From: Desulfobacteraceae bacterium UBA2245 | GTDB lineage: Bacteria > Desulfobacterota > Desulfobacteria > Desulfobacterales > UBA2245 | Length of the DNA stretch: 64,000 nt | Direction: 5' to 3' | NCBI GenBank assembly: GCA_002347265.1 | Contig: DDYB01000005.1 | Location: forward strand, 1-64,000 | In this document: piece after piece, positions 7,268 to 16,232 of the stretch | How the letters are laid out: the number at the start of each line of letters is the position of its first letter | How positions within the stretch are numbered: the first letter of the stretch is position 1 | Translations under genes and position numbers: made by a program | The notes under the pieces: generated by a model | Database searches by the model: none | Seen by the model: only the letters and a program-made list of their open reading frames with translations | What the model was told of the DNA's origin: nothing

Positions 7268-7819
7268 CTAAGGCTCCCCGTCCGAAGCGTTTTCATCCGA
7301 ATTGCCTGCCGGACCGGCCTGGCAAAGTGTTCTGAGATACCGGAAAAGCTCCCTGGACGCCCTGGGAGGCCGGCCTTCGCTTTTTTCCTTTCGGGCGTTT
7401 CTCACCAGCTGGTTCATGCGGGCGCGGTCGGCATCCGGAAATTCCTGCAGAATTCTTTCAAGAACCTGCGCATCTCCGGCCGCGAGGGCATCCCGCCACA
7501 GTTCGATCTGTTTGAAAGAAGCCGCATCCTGACCCGATGCCTGGTCAATGCGATCCAGGGCCTTTTGAATCGGCCCGGAATCCATGTCGCGCATCAGAAC
7601 GCCGATATACTGAAGCTGCCGGCGAATCGCCCCGTGGGATTTGAGGGTTGCGGCAAAACGCACCGCCTCGCGAAGCTCGACCGGCAGATTGATCCGCTGA
7701 AGCTGGGCTTCGGAAAGCTTCGCCAGCCGCCCGCCAAGCTCCTGAAGCGCGATCATCTCGTGCTTGATCCGCGTTCGGCTTTTTCTGGGTTGGATCTCAC
7801 CGTTTTGGCTTTCGTTCAT
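7268..7819 (-). CDS. darP: Ribosome biogenesis protein DarP/YjgA family (DUF615)
   Basis: A 183-residue, highly charged helical protein of the YjgA/DarP family, which in gammaproteobacteria associates with late 50S assembly intermediates. Supporting stretches are SRTRIKHEMIALQELG, LPVELREAV and ALRDRID-type helices followed by LWRDALAAGD and ARKEKSEGRPPRASRELFRYL at the C-terminus. ATG 7819 overlaps the stop of the upstream gene as ATGA; the longer open frame to 8011 is a shadow of that upstream gene. DarP is less usual outside beta/gammaproteobacteria but the length and motif order fit. Confidence 0.8.
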   Translation of the reverse strand: MNESQNGEIQPRKSRTRIKHEMIALQELGGRLAKLSEAQLQRINLPVELREAVRFAATLKSHGAIRRQLQYIGVLMRDMDSGPIQKALDRIDQASGQDAASFKQIELWRDALAAGDAQVLERILQEFPDADRARMNQLVRNARKEKSEGRPPRASRELFRYLRTLCQAGPAGNSDENASDGEP

Positions 7820-9519
7820 CTGGACCTTGCTTCCGTCGCCATGCGGGTAAAGGAATAGGCTTCCATTTCGCCTTCCTTGAGCTGGGTAAACGATCCCATG
7901 CTCTGGTACATCTTCAGGCCTTCCAGCAGGGGGAAAACCACCTCGTCGGTCAGAATGGTCAATTTTGCAGCCCGCTGAGCATCCTGAAAACCGGCCATGA
8001 GGCGAACCCATTCCAGAAGTTCGCGGATCGCGCCCATCATCCGGTCGGATTTGAGGTAGGAAAGCGAATTGACCGCATCGGGACGTCCCTTGAGAACCGT
8101 CTGAAAATCCGCATTGTTCGAGAGACCCGGGGCATTCTCCCCCTTCTCGATGATATCGGAAATCATTTGCCTGTTCGAGGCCAGCAGGCAGAATCCCCTG
8201 TAAAACGCAAAGGTCGGCTGAAAATCGCCGGTCAGGGGAAGCGGCAGGGTGTGAATGTCGATTCCGTTTTTCTGCTGCACGCTCAATTCGGCGTTGAGCT
8301 GCCCGGCCGCGGACCTGAGCAGCCGGTTCATCGGACCGGTCTCGTTGAGCTCGATAAAAACCGCTATCCTGGCGCTGGGCATAACTACCCCGCCCCGAAG
8401 ATCGTCCAGGACCAGTCCGAACTGATGCCCCAGACTGTCGATCAACTTGTCCGGATGCATCTGGGTCATCTTCATGAACCTGTCGGCGAATGCTTCCCGG
8501 AGCGCCGCATCGGCCAGATCGCGCTGAAGTTTCAAATTCAGATCCATGGTGTTGACGCTGTAGTACAGCAGGGGGTTTTCCGGGGCCCAGGCCAGCGGCT
8601 GGTGGATCTCCGGCGCACGGCTGTAAAGCGGCACGTTGCGGGGATCCAGCGCCTGAGCGTCAAAAAGAATCCGCAGATGATCCTGCATCCGGTCATCCTC
8701 GGAGGATACCAGACCGAAATGCTTCAACCCGTTGAACAGGACGGCCTTTTGCTGAAATTCGGCATTCTCCTTGAACCGGACCTTGAGCATGTCAAAAAAG
8801 CCCTCGATGTTTCCATAAACAAGGGTATTGACCCGGCCGGATTTCTCAGGCCGCAGTTTTTGGTAATTCGGAACCGAAGCCAGGGCGGCTTCCGGAGCAT
8901 CAAACTGATCGATGCACCGGATGATGTTTTCCCGGCCCGAAGAGGCGATCAGAAGCCCCCTGGCCAGCGTGTAATAAACCGGAAGGTCGGCCCGGAGCTC
9001 AAAGCGCCGGATTTCGTATTCCTTGTACTTCTCGAACGTGAAGACCAGATCCCTGGACAGGACCTTGCCCGCCAGTTCCACCAGCTCGATTCGGCTCCGG
9101 GGCTGGGCGACCAGAACCACCTGCTTGAGAAGATCCAGAGAATCGTCGAATTCAAGAAACGCCTCCTTGTCCGGAAGCCAGGCCAGAACCGCCCGCTGAC
9201 CGAAAATCTCCTCAAACAGCTGGCTCTGCAGGCCGGCTTTGAATCTGGATTCAAAGTTCCGGTAAGATTCCGTCCACTTCGGCGGGGCCTCGAGTTTTCC
9301 CATCGTTGCGGCAAAATCAATCTCACCGAGTTTCTTTCCCAGCGGAGACGACCGGAACTTTGCCAGACGTTCTTTTAAATCCCGGCATTCCAGGGTCAGC
9401 AGGGCATCTGCCGGAAGCACCCGGTCCGGATCGACGGTTTTCAGCGGCGTTCGAACGTAATACCACAGGCCGGCCGCCAGAAGGCAGGCCGCCAGGAGCA
9501 CGACCATCAGCTTTTTCAT
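7816..9519 (-). CDS. Membrane-anchored exported protein, DUF3352-like, function unknown
   Basis: A 567-residue protein with one N-terminal hydrophobic segment (residues 4-22, LMVVLLAACLLAAGLWYYV) acting as signal or anchor. The rest is soluble and presumably periplasmic, without cysteine clusters or enzymatic motifs I recognise. The early VLPADALLTLECRDL and later repeated alpha/beta stretches resemble DUF3352-type proteins, whose role is unknown to me. It is translationally coupled to darP (ATGA overlap) and lies 75 bases after the COG2509 flavoprotein gene, so it sits in a five-gene minus-strand series. Confidence is high that it is a gene and low for any function. Confidence 0.7.
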   Translation of the reverse strand: MKKLMVVLLAACLLAAGLWYYVRTPLKTVDPDRVLPADALLTLECRDLKERLAKFRSSPLGKKLGEIDFAATMGKLEAPPKWTESYRNFESRFKAGLQSQLFEEIFGQRAVLAWLPDKEAFLEFDDSLDLLKQVVLVAQPRSRIELVELAGKVLSRDLVFTFEKYKEYEIRRFELRADLPVYYTLARGLLIASSGRENIIRCIDQFDAPEAALASVPNYQKLRPEKSGRVNTLVYGNIEGFFDMLKVRFKENAEFQQKAVLFNGLKHFGLVSSEDDRMQDHLRILFDAQALDPRNVPLYSRAPEIHQPLAWAPENPLLYYSVNTMDLNLKLQRDLADAALREAFADRFMKMTQMHPDKLIDSLGHQFGLVLDDLRGGVVMPSARIAVFIELNETGPMNRLLRSAAGQLNAELSVQQKNGIDIHTLPLPLTGDFQPTFAFYRGFCLLASNRQMISDIIEKGENAPGLSNNADFQTVLKGRPDAVNSLSYLKSDRMMGAIRELLEWVRLMAGFQDAQRAAKLTILTDEVVFPLLEGLKMYQSMGSFTQLKEGEMEAYSFTRMATEARSR

Positions 9520-9594
9520 GAAAGCATCCTTTTTGTAAACGGTTTGAAGTGGGTCATTGAAGTCAGCATCTTTTCCACGTTCCGGAATTTTTCC

Positions 9595-11193
9595 TTAACC
9601 GGAAGGAACGTCCGTGCACAGCAGGGCTTCGGCCGCGATGATGCCGTCCACGGCGGAGCTGACGATGCCGCCGGCATAACCGGATCCTTCTCCGCAGGGA
9701 AACAGGCCCCTGGCGCCCAGCGCCTGACCGTCCTTGCCCCGCAGCACGCGCACCGGACTCGAGCTTCGGGTCTCGGCTCCGTAAAGCAGGACCTCCTCCG
9801 GCCCCACCCCTTTGAGGCGTTTGAGCATGGCCGGAATCGCATCGGCCAGGCTGTCGGCGACAAAATCCGGCAGGCATCGGCGGATATCCGCGGGACATGA
9901 TCTGGCCCAGGATCGACGGGGCAGGCCTTCCGGCGCACGGCCCTTGAGAAAGGACTCCAGATCCGAAGCCGGCAGGCTGTAATCCGAACCGCCTGAGGCA
10001 AACACAGCCCGTTCGATCCGGGCCTGAAATTCGCATCCGGATAGAACCCCGGGCAGATTTTCAGAAGCCGGAAAATCCTGCGGGTCGACCGGTACCAGAA
10101 AAGCCGCATTGGCAAAGGCGCCGCTGCGGGCCGCATAACTCATGCCGTTGGTGGTCATCTCGCCGGGCGCCGATGCACAGGGAATCACCTCCCCGCCCGG
10201 ACACATGCAGAAGGTGTAACAGGCCCGATGCGGATCCCGGCCCTGATGGGTCAGGCGAAACGCGGCGGCCCCCAGACGCGGGTGCCCGGCCCATCTTCCC
10301 CATTGGGCGCGATCGATCCGATCCTGGGCCAGTTCCAGACGAACGCCGACGGCAAAGGGCTTGGCCGCCAGAGCCGCGCCGGCCCGGTCCAGCACGCCGT
10401 ACATATCCCGGGCGCTGTGACCGGCGGCCAGCACGCAGGCATCCGCATCCATCCAGCTTCCGTTGACCCGAAGCGCACGAAGCGATCCATTTTCAACGTA
10501 CATGTCCTCCAGAAGGGCGTTGAACCTGAACTCGCCGCCGTTTTCTTCGATATGCCGGCGCAGTTTCGGAACGATGCGCATCAGGGCATCGCTTCCAAGA
10601 TGCGGTTCGGCGTCGATCCGGATGTTTTCCGGAGCGCCGCATCGCACCAGGGTGTCGAGAAACCGCCGGACTCGGGGACGGTCCTTGCTCCGTGAGGTCA
10701 GCTTGCCGTCGGAGAAAAGTCCGGCCCCTCCCTCGCCGAAAAGCACATTGGTCTGCGGATCCAGGGATCCGTGCTTCCAGAACAGGCGAACCTTTTCAGA
10801 CCGCGCATCGCAGGACGCGCCTCTTTCCAGAATCACCGGATTCGATCCGGCCCGGGCAAGGGTCAGGGCCGCCATCAATCCGGCCGGACCGGCGCCGACC
10901 ACGATTGGCCGCAGACGCCCCTTTTTTTTCAAAACCGGCGGCGCATCGAAGTCTTCGGGCGAAAACACCTCGACATCTTCCACCGGCAAATCGATAGCGG
11001 CCGAAGTTCGGACTTCCACGGAAAGGACAAATACCGGTCCGGAAGAACGCGGCCGGGAATCCACGGATCGGCGGACGATGCTGACGGCCAGCAGCTGGTC
11101 CGCCTGACAGCCCAGTTTCCGGCAAACAGCGGCCCGAAGGTCTTTCTCCTCGTAATCCAGGGGCAGAATCAACTGGTGAATGCGGTAGTGCAT
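9595..11193 (-). CDS. FAD-dependent dehydrogenase, COG2509 family
   Basis: A 532-residue flavoprotein. An N-terminal extension (about 95 residues, starting MHYRIHQLILPLDYEEKDLR) precedes the dinucleotide-binding motif PIVVGAGPAGLMAALTLARA near residue 99. A second FAD motif includes ACVLAAGHSARDMY, and the C-terminus has FPCGEGSGYAGGI. COG2509 proteins are widespread in anaerobes with unknown substrate. The start ATG at 11193 lies 13 bases after the glutaredoxin-like gene, suggesting co-transcription and a possible redox link, which is inference. Confidence 0.85.
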   Translation of the reverse strand: MHYRIHQLILPLDYEEKDLRAAVCRKLGCQADQLLAVSIVRRSVDSRPRSSGPVFVLSVEVRTSAAIDLPVEDVEVFSPEDFDAPPVLKKKGRLRPIVVGAGPAGLMAALTLARAGSNPVILERGASCDARSEKVRLFWKHGSLDPQTNVLFGEGGAGLFSDGKLTSRSKDRPRVRRFLDTLVRCGAPENIRIDAEPHLGSDALMRIVPKLRRHIEENGGEFRFNALLEDMYVENGSLRALRVNGSWMDADACVLAAGHSARDMYGVLDRAGAALAAKPFAVGVRLELAQDRIDRAQWGRWAGHPRLGAAAFRLTHQGRDPHRACYTFCMCPGGEVIPCASAPGEMTTNGMSYAARSGAFANAAFLVPVDPQDFPASENLPGVLSGCEFQARIERAVFASGGSDYSLPASDLESFLKGRAPEGLPRRSWARSCPADIRRCLPDFVADSLADAIPAMLKRLKGVGPEEVLLYGAETRSSSPVRVLRGKDGQALGARGLFPCGEGSGYAGGIVSSAVDGIIAAEALLCTDVPSG

Positions 11194-11206
11194 GAATGAT
11201 CCGTTC

Positions 11207-11464
11207 TCAGCGAATAACGCCCATTTCGATCAAATCCGATTTCAGCCCGGCGGGGTCAAACTCTTTTCCGGGTCTCCATTTTCCCCGGTACTCCAGGGTG
11301 GGAACCACCCAATCCTCTCCGCCGTTGACCGCCACCACCTGTTTCACCACATCCTCCGTGGCCTTTTCAATATCCACGGCAAGATACTCGATGCCGTTTT
11401 CCAGAAGGAATTTCTCGGTCATCCGGCAGTGGGGACACCAGACGGCCAGATACACCTTGAGCAT
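11207..11464 (-). CDS. Glutaredoxin-like redox protein (UXX-star/NrdH-like)
   Basis: An 85-residue thioredoxin-fold protein with the redox motif CPHC at residues 10-13 (LAVWCPHCRM) and the cis-Pro VVPTLEY further on. Its short length and C-terminal DLIEMGVIR resemble the glutaredoxin-like UXX-star group, in which some members carry selenocysteine; here both active-site positions are cysteine. It probably reduces disulfides in the cytoplasm. It heads the minus-strand run that continues with the COG2509 flavoprotein. A run of CCTT just upstream on the plus strand gives an AGGAGG-like ribosome site (AAAAGGAGGCC) before the ATG. Confidence 0.8.
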   Translation of the reverse strand: MLKVYLAVWCPHCRMTEKFLLENGIEYLAVDIEKATEDVVKQVVAVNGGEDWVVPTLEYRGKWRPGKEFDPAGLKSDLIEMGVIR

Positions 11465-11601
11465 AAGGCCTCCTTTTCAACCAGCGGAGCGGACCGTTGA
11501 AGACGGGGTGCGCCGGCTCACGCCGCGATCAATGGCGCAAAGCCCTGCGTCATCAAGGATTTATCAGGGGAAAATGGAAATGTAAAGCGCCCGGTTGTCT
11601 G

Positions 11602-11749
11602 GCAGGCTGTTGAAAAACTGCGCCTGAGGCCGCCATTGGGCGTTGCGCGGCTCTCGCCAATGCTCACATATGTTTTGAGAATATGCTGCGCTTGTCGCAT
11701 CGCCGTGCGCCTTGCCTGATGGCCTGATTCTTGTTTTTCAACACCCTGC
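11602..11749. mobile_element. MITE-like element, copy 1
   Basis: About 148 bp bounded by imperfect terminal inverted repeats GCAGGCTGTTGAAAAAC (11602-11618) and the complement of GCAGGGTGTTGAAAAAC (11733-11749). The interior holds ACATATG and CTGCGCTTGTCGCATCGCCG. The same sequence, reversed and diverged at a minority of positions, is at 52006-52150. It has no coding capacity, so it looks like a non-autonomous transposable element. It begins directly at the larE stop codon. No clear target-site duplication was seen. Confidence 0.7.
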
Positions 11750-12594
11750 TAAAAGCTCAGGCCGGGATTCATCGCCCCGCGGACATAGCCCTCCAGGTCC
11801 AGCGCAATATGGAGAAAACCCAGAGACCTGAATTCGGCGATGATCCGCGCGCGAGCAGATTCATCCAGAAGCAGTGGGAAGTTTTTCACATCGGTTTCGA
11901 TGCGGGCCACCTGCCCGTGATGCCGCACCCGGCATCCGTCCATGCCCATGCCGCGCAGAAGATTCTCCGCGCTTTCAATCTGTCCGAGGGCATTTTCGGT
12001 GATCGGCGCGCCAAAGGGAATTCGCGTGGCCAGGCAGGCATCGGCCGGTTTGTTCCAGGTCGGAAGATTCATTTCCATCGACAGGACCCGGATTTGGTCC
12101 TTGTTCAGCCCCGCTTCCATCAAAGGCGCAACCACGCCCAGCTCTGCGGCGGCCCGAAGGCCCGGCCGGAAATCATTCGAATCATCCGTATTGGCGCCGT
12201 GGGCGACCCTCTGAATTCCCAGTTTTCCGCCCAGCGCAAAGAGTTTTTCAAACAGGTTTTTTTTGCAGACATAACACCGTGCGGCGGTGTTGGCGACAAA
12301 TCCGGGCAGATTCATCTCATCGGACTCGATCTCGACATGAGCGATTCCCAGGTCCGCGGCCAGTGATCGGGCATACGCGGTCTGCTTTGCACAATGAATC
12401 GGCGAGACGGCGGTAACGGCCAGCACGTTTTGCTTCAGCGTCTGGTGCGCGGCAAAGACCAGCAGGGTGCTGTCCGTTCCTCCTGAAAAAGCCACGATCA
12501 GTCTTTCGCAGGATGAAAGGATGGCCGTGAGACGATCATATTTTTGCCAAAGGCTTGGGTCCATCATGATTCCAGATATCGGGCTCAAATCCAT
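11749..12594 (-). CDS. larE: ATP-dependent sacrificial sulfur transferase LarE
   Basis: A 281-residue PP-loop enzyme. AFSGGTDSTLL (about residue 35) is the ATP pyrophosphatase loop, and AARCYVCKKNLF carries the cysteines; LarE donates sulfur from its own cysteine (or from a Fe-S cluster in multi-Cys variants) to build the nickel-pincer nucleotide of lactate racemase and relatives. DACLATRIPFG is also family-typical. No larB or larC is in the window. The start at 12594 lies one base past the ATPase stop, so it is in the peptide-transporter transcript; alternative starts at 12567 and 12564 are possible. Its TAG stop abuts the MITE-like element. Confidence 0.87.
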   Translation of the reverse strand: MDLSPISGIMMDPSLWQKYDRLTAILSSCERLIVAFSGGTDSTLLVFAAHQTLKQNVLAVTAVSPIHCAKQTAYARSLAADLGIAHVEIESDEMNLPGFVANTAARCYVCKKNLFEKLFALGGKLGIQRVAHGANTDDSNDFRPGLRAAAELGVVAPLMEAGLNKDQIRVLSMEMNLPTWNKPADACLATRIPFGAPITENALGQIESAENLLRGMGMDGCRVRHHGQVARIETDVKNFPLLLDESARARIIAEFRSLGFLHIALDLEGYVRGAMNPGLSF

Positions 12595-12595
12595 C

Positions 12596-13570
12596 TCATG
12601 AATCCGGCGAATACAGATGACACCGGACCTGGCGTCCCGAACAGCGTATCATGTCCGGCTCGATTCTGGCGCAGACCGGCATGACTTCCGGGCAGCGGGT
12701 ATGAAAGGGGCATCCGGACGGCGGATCAGCCGGAGAAGGGGTTTCTCCGTGCAGAATCCGGCGGCGATCCCTGTGAATCCCCGGTATGGGAACCGCGGCC
12801 ACCAGTGCCCGGGTATAGGGGTGCAGAGGCCGGCCGATGACGGCTTCGACATCCCCGAATTCCATGATCTTTCCCAGATACATCACGGCCACCTGGTCGG
12901 AGATATTGCTCACCACGCTCAAATCGTGGGAAATAAAAAGATAGGACAGGCCGTATCTTTCTTTCAGATCCATCAGCAGATTCATGACCTGGGCCTGAAC
13001 CGAAACGTCCAGGGAACTGACCGGCTCGTCGCAGACAATGAAATCCGGTTTCAGGGAAACGGCCCGGGCAATGCTGATCCGCTGGCGCTGCCCCCCGGAA
13101 AACTCATGGGGATAACTGTGAATCGCATCCTTATCCAGGCCGACATCGGCCATCAGTTCCTCGGCGTGTTCCCGGCGGCTTTTCTTGAGCATTTGAAACG
13201 CGGCCAGCCCTTCGGTGACGATATCCAGAACATTCATCCGCGGATTTAAGGAGGACAGGGGGTCCTGAAAAATAATCTGCATGCGTTTTCTCAGGCGCCG
13301 GACCTCGGCCCGGTCCAGAGCGGCAAGGTCCTTTCCTTCAAAACAGACCGTCCCGGAGCGGATCGGCTCCAGCCCGATCAGCGTTCTGCCCAGGGTGGTC
13401 TTTCCGCACCCCGACTCCCCCACAAGGCCCAGGGTCCGGCCCCGGTCAATATCCAGGGAAACCCCGTCCACGGCGCGCACATAGCCGACCGTCCGGGCCA
13501 GAATCCCTCGCCGGATGGGAAACCAGGTTTTCAGATCTTTTACGCTTAAAATCGGAGAATCGTTCTTCAT
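12596..13570 (-). CDS. Peptide ABC transporter ATP-binding protein, OppF/DppF type
   Basis: A 324-residue ATPase: Walker A GESGCGKTTLGRTL, signature FSGGQRQRISIARA, Walker B FIVCDEPVSSLD, then the C-terminal oligopeptide-transporter extension with CPFHTRCPEVMPVC, whose cysteines bind a Fe-S cluster or metal in some Opp/Dpp ATPases. It pairs with the second ATPase at 13639-14619 to energise the YejB/YejE permeases. In E. coli the two ATPase halves are fused as YejF; here they are separate genes. The gene is 68 bases downstream of its partner and directly followed by larE. Confidence 0.9.
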   Translation of the reverse strand: MKNDSPILSVKDLKTWFPIRRGILARTVGYVRAVDGVSLDIDRGRTLGLVGESGCGKTTLGRTLIGLEPIRSGTVCFEGKDLAALDRAEVRRLRKRMQIIFQDPLSSLNPRMNVLDIVTEGLAAFQMLKKSRREHAEELMADVGLDKDAIHSYPHEFSGGQRQRISIARAVSLKPDFIVCDEPVSSLDVSVQAQVMNLLMDLKERYGLSYLFISHDLSVVSNISDQVAVMYLGKIMEFGDVEAVIGRPLHPYTRALVAAVPIPGIHRDRRRILHGETPSPADPPSGCPFHTRCPEVMPVCARIEPDMIRCSGRQVRCHLYSPDS

Positions 13571-13638
13571 CGGATCATTACCGCGGCCGCCTGATTTTCC
13601 GGAAATGCAAAAACGGCGGCGAAACCTCTCTGCTTCAT

Positions 13639-14619
13639 TTATTTCAGATATTCACGGGCCCTGAAACAGGCCGCCCGACGGTCATCCGTCAAAGCCGCCA
13701 TCTCGGGCAGCTCAAGCGCACACCGGTCCAGAGCCTCCGGGCAACGGTCCCGGAACCGGCATCCGGCCGGATAATCTCCGGGAGACGGAACGCTTCCCGC
13801 AATCGCGGGCAGCCTTTTTCGACGGATATCCAGCCGGGGCATCGAACGCAGAAGCCCCTGCGTATAGGGGTGAAGGGGATTTGAAAATATGGCCTGCGGC
13901 CGCCCCTCCTCCGCCAGCCTGCCGGCATACATCACCAGAATCCGGTCGCACATTTCCCATACCACGCCCATGTCGTGCGTGATCAGCAGAATGGTCGTGT
14001 CCCGGCGGCGCATCTCCCGGATCAGTTCGAAAATCTGAGCCTGAACGGTCACGTCCAGCGCGGTGGTCGGCTCGTCGGCGATCACCAGGTCCGGCTGCAT
14101 CATCAGGGCCATGGCGATCATGACCCGCTGCTGCATTCCGCCGGAAAGCTCGAAAGGATAGGCGGTCATTCTCTGCTCAGCGCCGGGAATATTCACCTTT
14201 CGAAGCCAGTCCAGGGCGATTTCTTCGGCGGCTTTCCTTGGAATATTCTCATGAAAGCGCAGGGCCTCGACCATCTGGTCGCCGATTCGGTGCAGCGGAG
14301 ACAGGGCCGCCATGGGTTCCTGAAAAATCATGCTGATGGCCCGGCCCCGTATCTCACGCAGCCTCGGCACCGATGCTCTGAGCAGGTCCTCTCCCTTGAA
14401 AAGCGCGCTTCCTGAAGCGATCCTGCCCGGAGGAATCGGAATCAGGCGAAGCAGGCTCAGGGCGGTCACCGATTTTCCGCAACCCGACTCTCCGACCAGA
14501 CCGACGATCTCACCTTTGTTCAGATCAAAGGAAACCCGGTCCACAGCATTGAATGCGCCCTCCTCGGTTTCAAAGGCAACGGTCAGATCCCGGATTTTCA
14601 ACAGCGTCCCATCATTCAT
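13639..14619 (-). CDS. Peptide ABC transporter ATP-binding protein, OppD/DppD type
   Basis: A 326-residue ATPase with Walker A GESGCGKSVTALSLL, signature LSGGMQQRVMIAMAL, Walker B LVIADEPTTALD and a C-terminal CRFRDRCPEALDRC segment typical of OppD/DppD. ATG 14619 with AGGA about 9 bases upstream is preferred to the TTG two codons earlier. It lies 11 bases after the yejE-like gene. Together with the OppF-type partner it forms the cytoplasmic motor of the importer. Confidence 0.9.
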   Translation of the reverse strand: MNDGTLLKIRDLTVAFETEEGAFNAVDRVSFDLNKGEIVGLVGESGCGKSVTALSLLRLIPIPPGRIASGSALFKGEDLLRASVPRLREIRGRAISMIFQEPMAALSPLHRIGDQMVEALRFHENIPRKAAEEIALDWLRKVNIPGAEQRMTAYPFELSGGMQQRVMIAMALMMQPDLVIADEPTTALDVTVQAQIFELIREMRRRDTTILLITHDMGVVWEMCDRILVMYAGRLAEEGRPQAIFSNPLHPYTQGLLRSMPRLDIRRKRLPAIAGSVPSPGDYPAGCRFRDRCPEALDRCALELPEMAALTDDRRAACFRAREYLK

Positions 14620-14630
14620 GGTCAAAATTC

Positions 14631-16226
14631 CTATTCCAGCCGGCTGTACTGCTTGGGATCATAGGCATTTCGAATCCCTTCGCCCACGAACACGCCCAGA
14701 AGCATCACGCCGAACAGGGCCGCAGACGGATACAGAATCAGCCACCAGGCCCACCGGTACTGCTGGGCCTGAAAAAGCAGCTCCCCCCAGCTCGCGGTCG
14801 GCGGCGGAAGACCGAAACCCAGATAATCCAGGGCCGCCAGTGATCCGATGGCGCCGACCAGGGAAAAGGGAAACAGGGTAATCACCGGCACCAGGGCGTT
14901 GGGCAGAATGTGCTTGGCGATGATTCTGTATGAAGACAATCCCATGCAGCGCGCCGCCTCGACAAACGCCTGGCTTCGCAGGCGGAGAAATTCCGCCCGG
15001 ATATAATACGAGATTCCGATCCAGTTAAAAAGCCCGTAACAGATCAGCAGCAGGACGAAGCTTCTTCCATAGACCGAGCCCATCAGAATCATGATGTATA
15101 AAAAGGGCAGCGCGCTCCAGATTTCTATCAACCGCTGGCCCCCGATGTCCACGGCGCCGCCGTAGTAGCCCTGCACCGCGCCGGCAAAAACGCCGAGCGC
15201 CATGGATCCGAATACCAGCAGCAGTCCAAAGGACATGGAGGTTCGCAAACCGTAGAGAACCCGCGCCACCACATCCCGGCCCGCCGCATCAATACCCATC
15301 CAATGGCCCCTGACCGGCGGATAGGGAAACCGGACATCCGATTTCTGAAAGGAAATGCCGTATTTTGCGCCGTCGATCGAAAGTGCATAAGGCTCCACGG
15401 GACCGGAAAATCTTTGATCCACAAGCCCCCGAAGGATGGTGCGCTCGGGTTCCGCAATGCGGGGCCAGATCTTTGCCTGATCCTGAACCGGCTCAGGATC
15501 ACGGCTGAAAACCGCCCGGACTTCCGGCGCATCGCCGAAGTCCGCTTCCCGGAAAGTCAGGCGCACGGTTTCAGGCAGTTTTGCCCGTGGAGAAAAGGTG
15601 GAAAGGCTGATTTGGATCGGTCGGCCGTCGATGGTCTGGGTCGCTTCCCTGAATGCCGGCGCAGGCTGATTTGAAAACCGCAATCCGAGGGCCTTCTCGA
15701 GCGAAGGCGAAATGCGGATCAGGGCGCTCAGCGGCATTTGTTGAAGTGCCTGAGCGCCCCTGCCGGACAGAACATCCGGGCCGGTGAACCGGAAGACGAT
15801 GCGCGCCGGGTCGATGTCGGCTGCGGCGATCTTTGGCTGGACGGTGAAGCGCAGGGTGACCTGGTCGGACATTGGAATCGACTTCGGATCGATGCTCTCA
15901 TAGGGTCCGTAGGGAATCGGGGGGAAAATCATGAAGTTTTCCGCATCTTCGGTAAAAACCGGCGTTTGATGAATGGCCTTGTAGTTCGGACGGGTGCGTC
16001 TTTCGTTTTTAAGGAATTCATCCTCCGGGTAGAACCGGAGCACAGGAAAATAGGACTTCCCCTGAAACCGCACATAAAGCGGCACATCGTTGCAGATCAG
16101 TTCGGCGCCCAGGCTTGCCAGATACAGGATTCCCAGAATCCAGAGCGAGAACCAGGCCCGCTTGACGGATCTAAACCGCCTGAACCGCTTTTGGGAGATG
16201 GGATCTGAAACCGTCAAAAACCGCAT
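14631..16226 (-). CDS. yejE: YejE-like peptide ABC transporter permease with a large insert
   Basis: A 531-residue permease. The N-terminus (AWFSLWILGILYLASLGAEL, then PLYVRFQGKSYFPVL) matches YejE of microcin C/peptide importers, and the C-terminal half has the transmembrane core with EAARCMGLSSYRIIAKHILPN, the loop that contacts the ATPase. E. coli YejE is about 340 residues; here about 185 extra residues (roughly 113-298) are inserted between GPYESID and FPYPPVRGHWMGIDAAGRD. The insert follows the first membrane segment, so it should be periplasmic; it is not hydrophobic and reads as beta-rich (VTLRFTVQPKI, ARIVFRFTGPDV). As no substrate-binding protein gene is nearby, the insert could assist substrate capture; that is inference. 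Confidence 0.87.
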   Translation of the reverse strand: MRFLTVSDPISQKRFRRFRSVKRAWFSLWILGILYLASLGAELICNDVPLYVRFQGKSYFPVLRFYPEDEFLKNERRTRPNYKAIHQTPVFTEDAENFMIFPPIPYGPYESIDPKSIPMSDQVTLRFTVQPKIAAADIDPARIVFRFTGPDVLSGRGAQALQQMPLSALIRISPSLEKALGLRFSNQPAPAFREATQTIDGRPIQISLSTFSPRAKLPETVRLTFREADFGDAPEVRAVFSRDPEPVQDQAKIWPRIAEPERTILRGLVDQRFSGPVEPYALSIDGAKYGISFQKSDVRFPYPPVRGHWMGIDAAGRDVVARVLYGLRTSMSFGLLLVFGSMALGVFAGAVQGYYGGAVDIGGQRLIEIWSALPFLYIMILMGSVYGRSFVLLLICYGLFNWIGISYYIRAEFLRLRSQAFVEAARCMGLSSYRIIAKHILPNALVPVITLFPFSLVGAIGSLAALDYLGFGLPPPTASWGELLFQAQQYRWAWWLILYPSAALFGVMLLGVFVGEGIRNAYDPKQYSRLE

Positions 16227-16232
16227 GAATGC

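Noticed and set aside
8167..9378. Long plus-strand open frame opposite the DUF3352-like gene
   Set aside because: It is antisense to a gene with a signal anchor and coupled start, has no recognisable motif and a composition typical of a shadow frame in GC-rich DNA.
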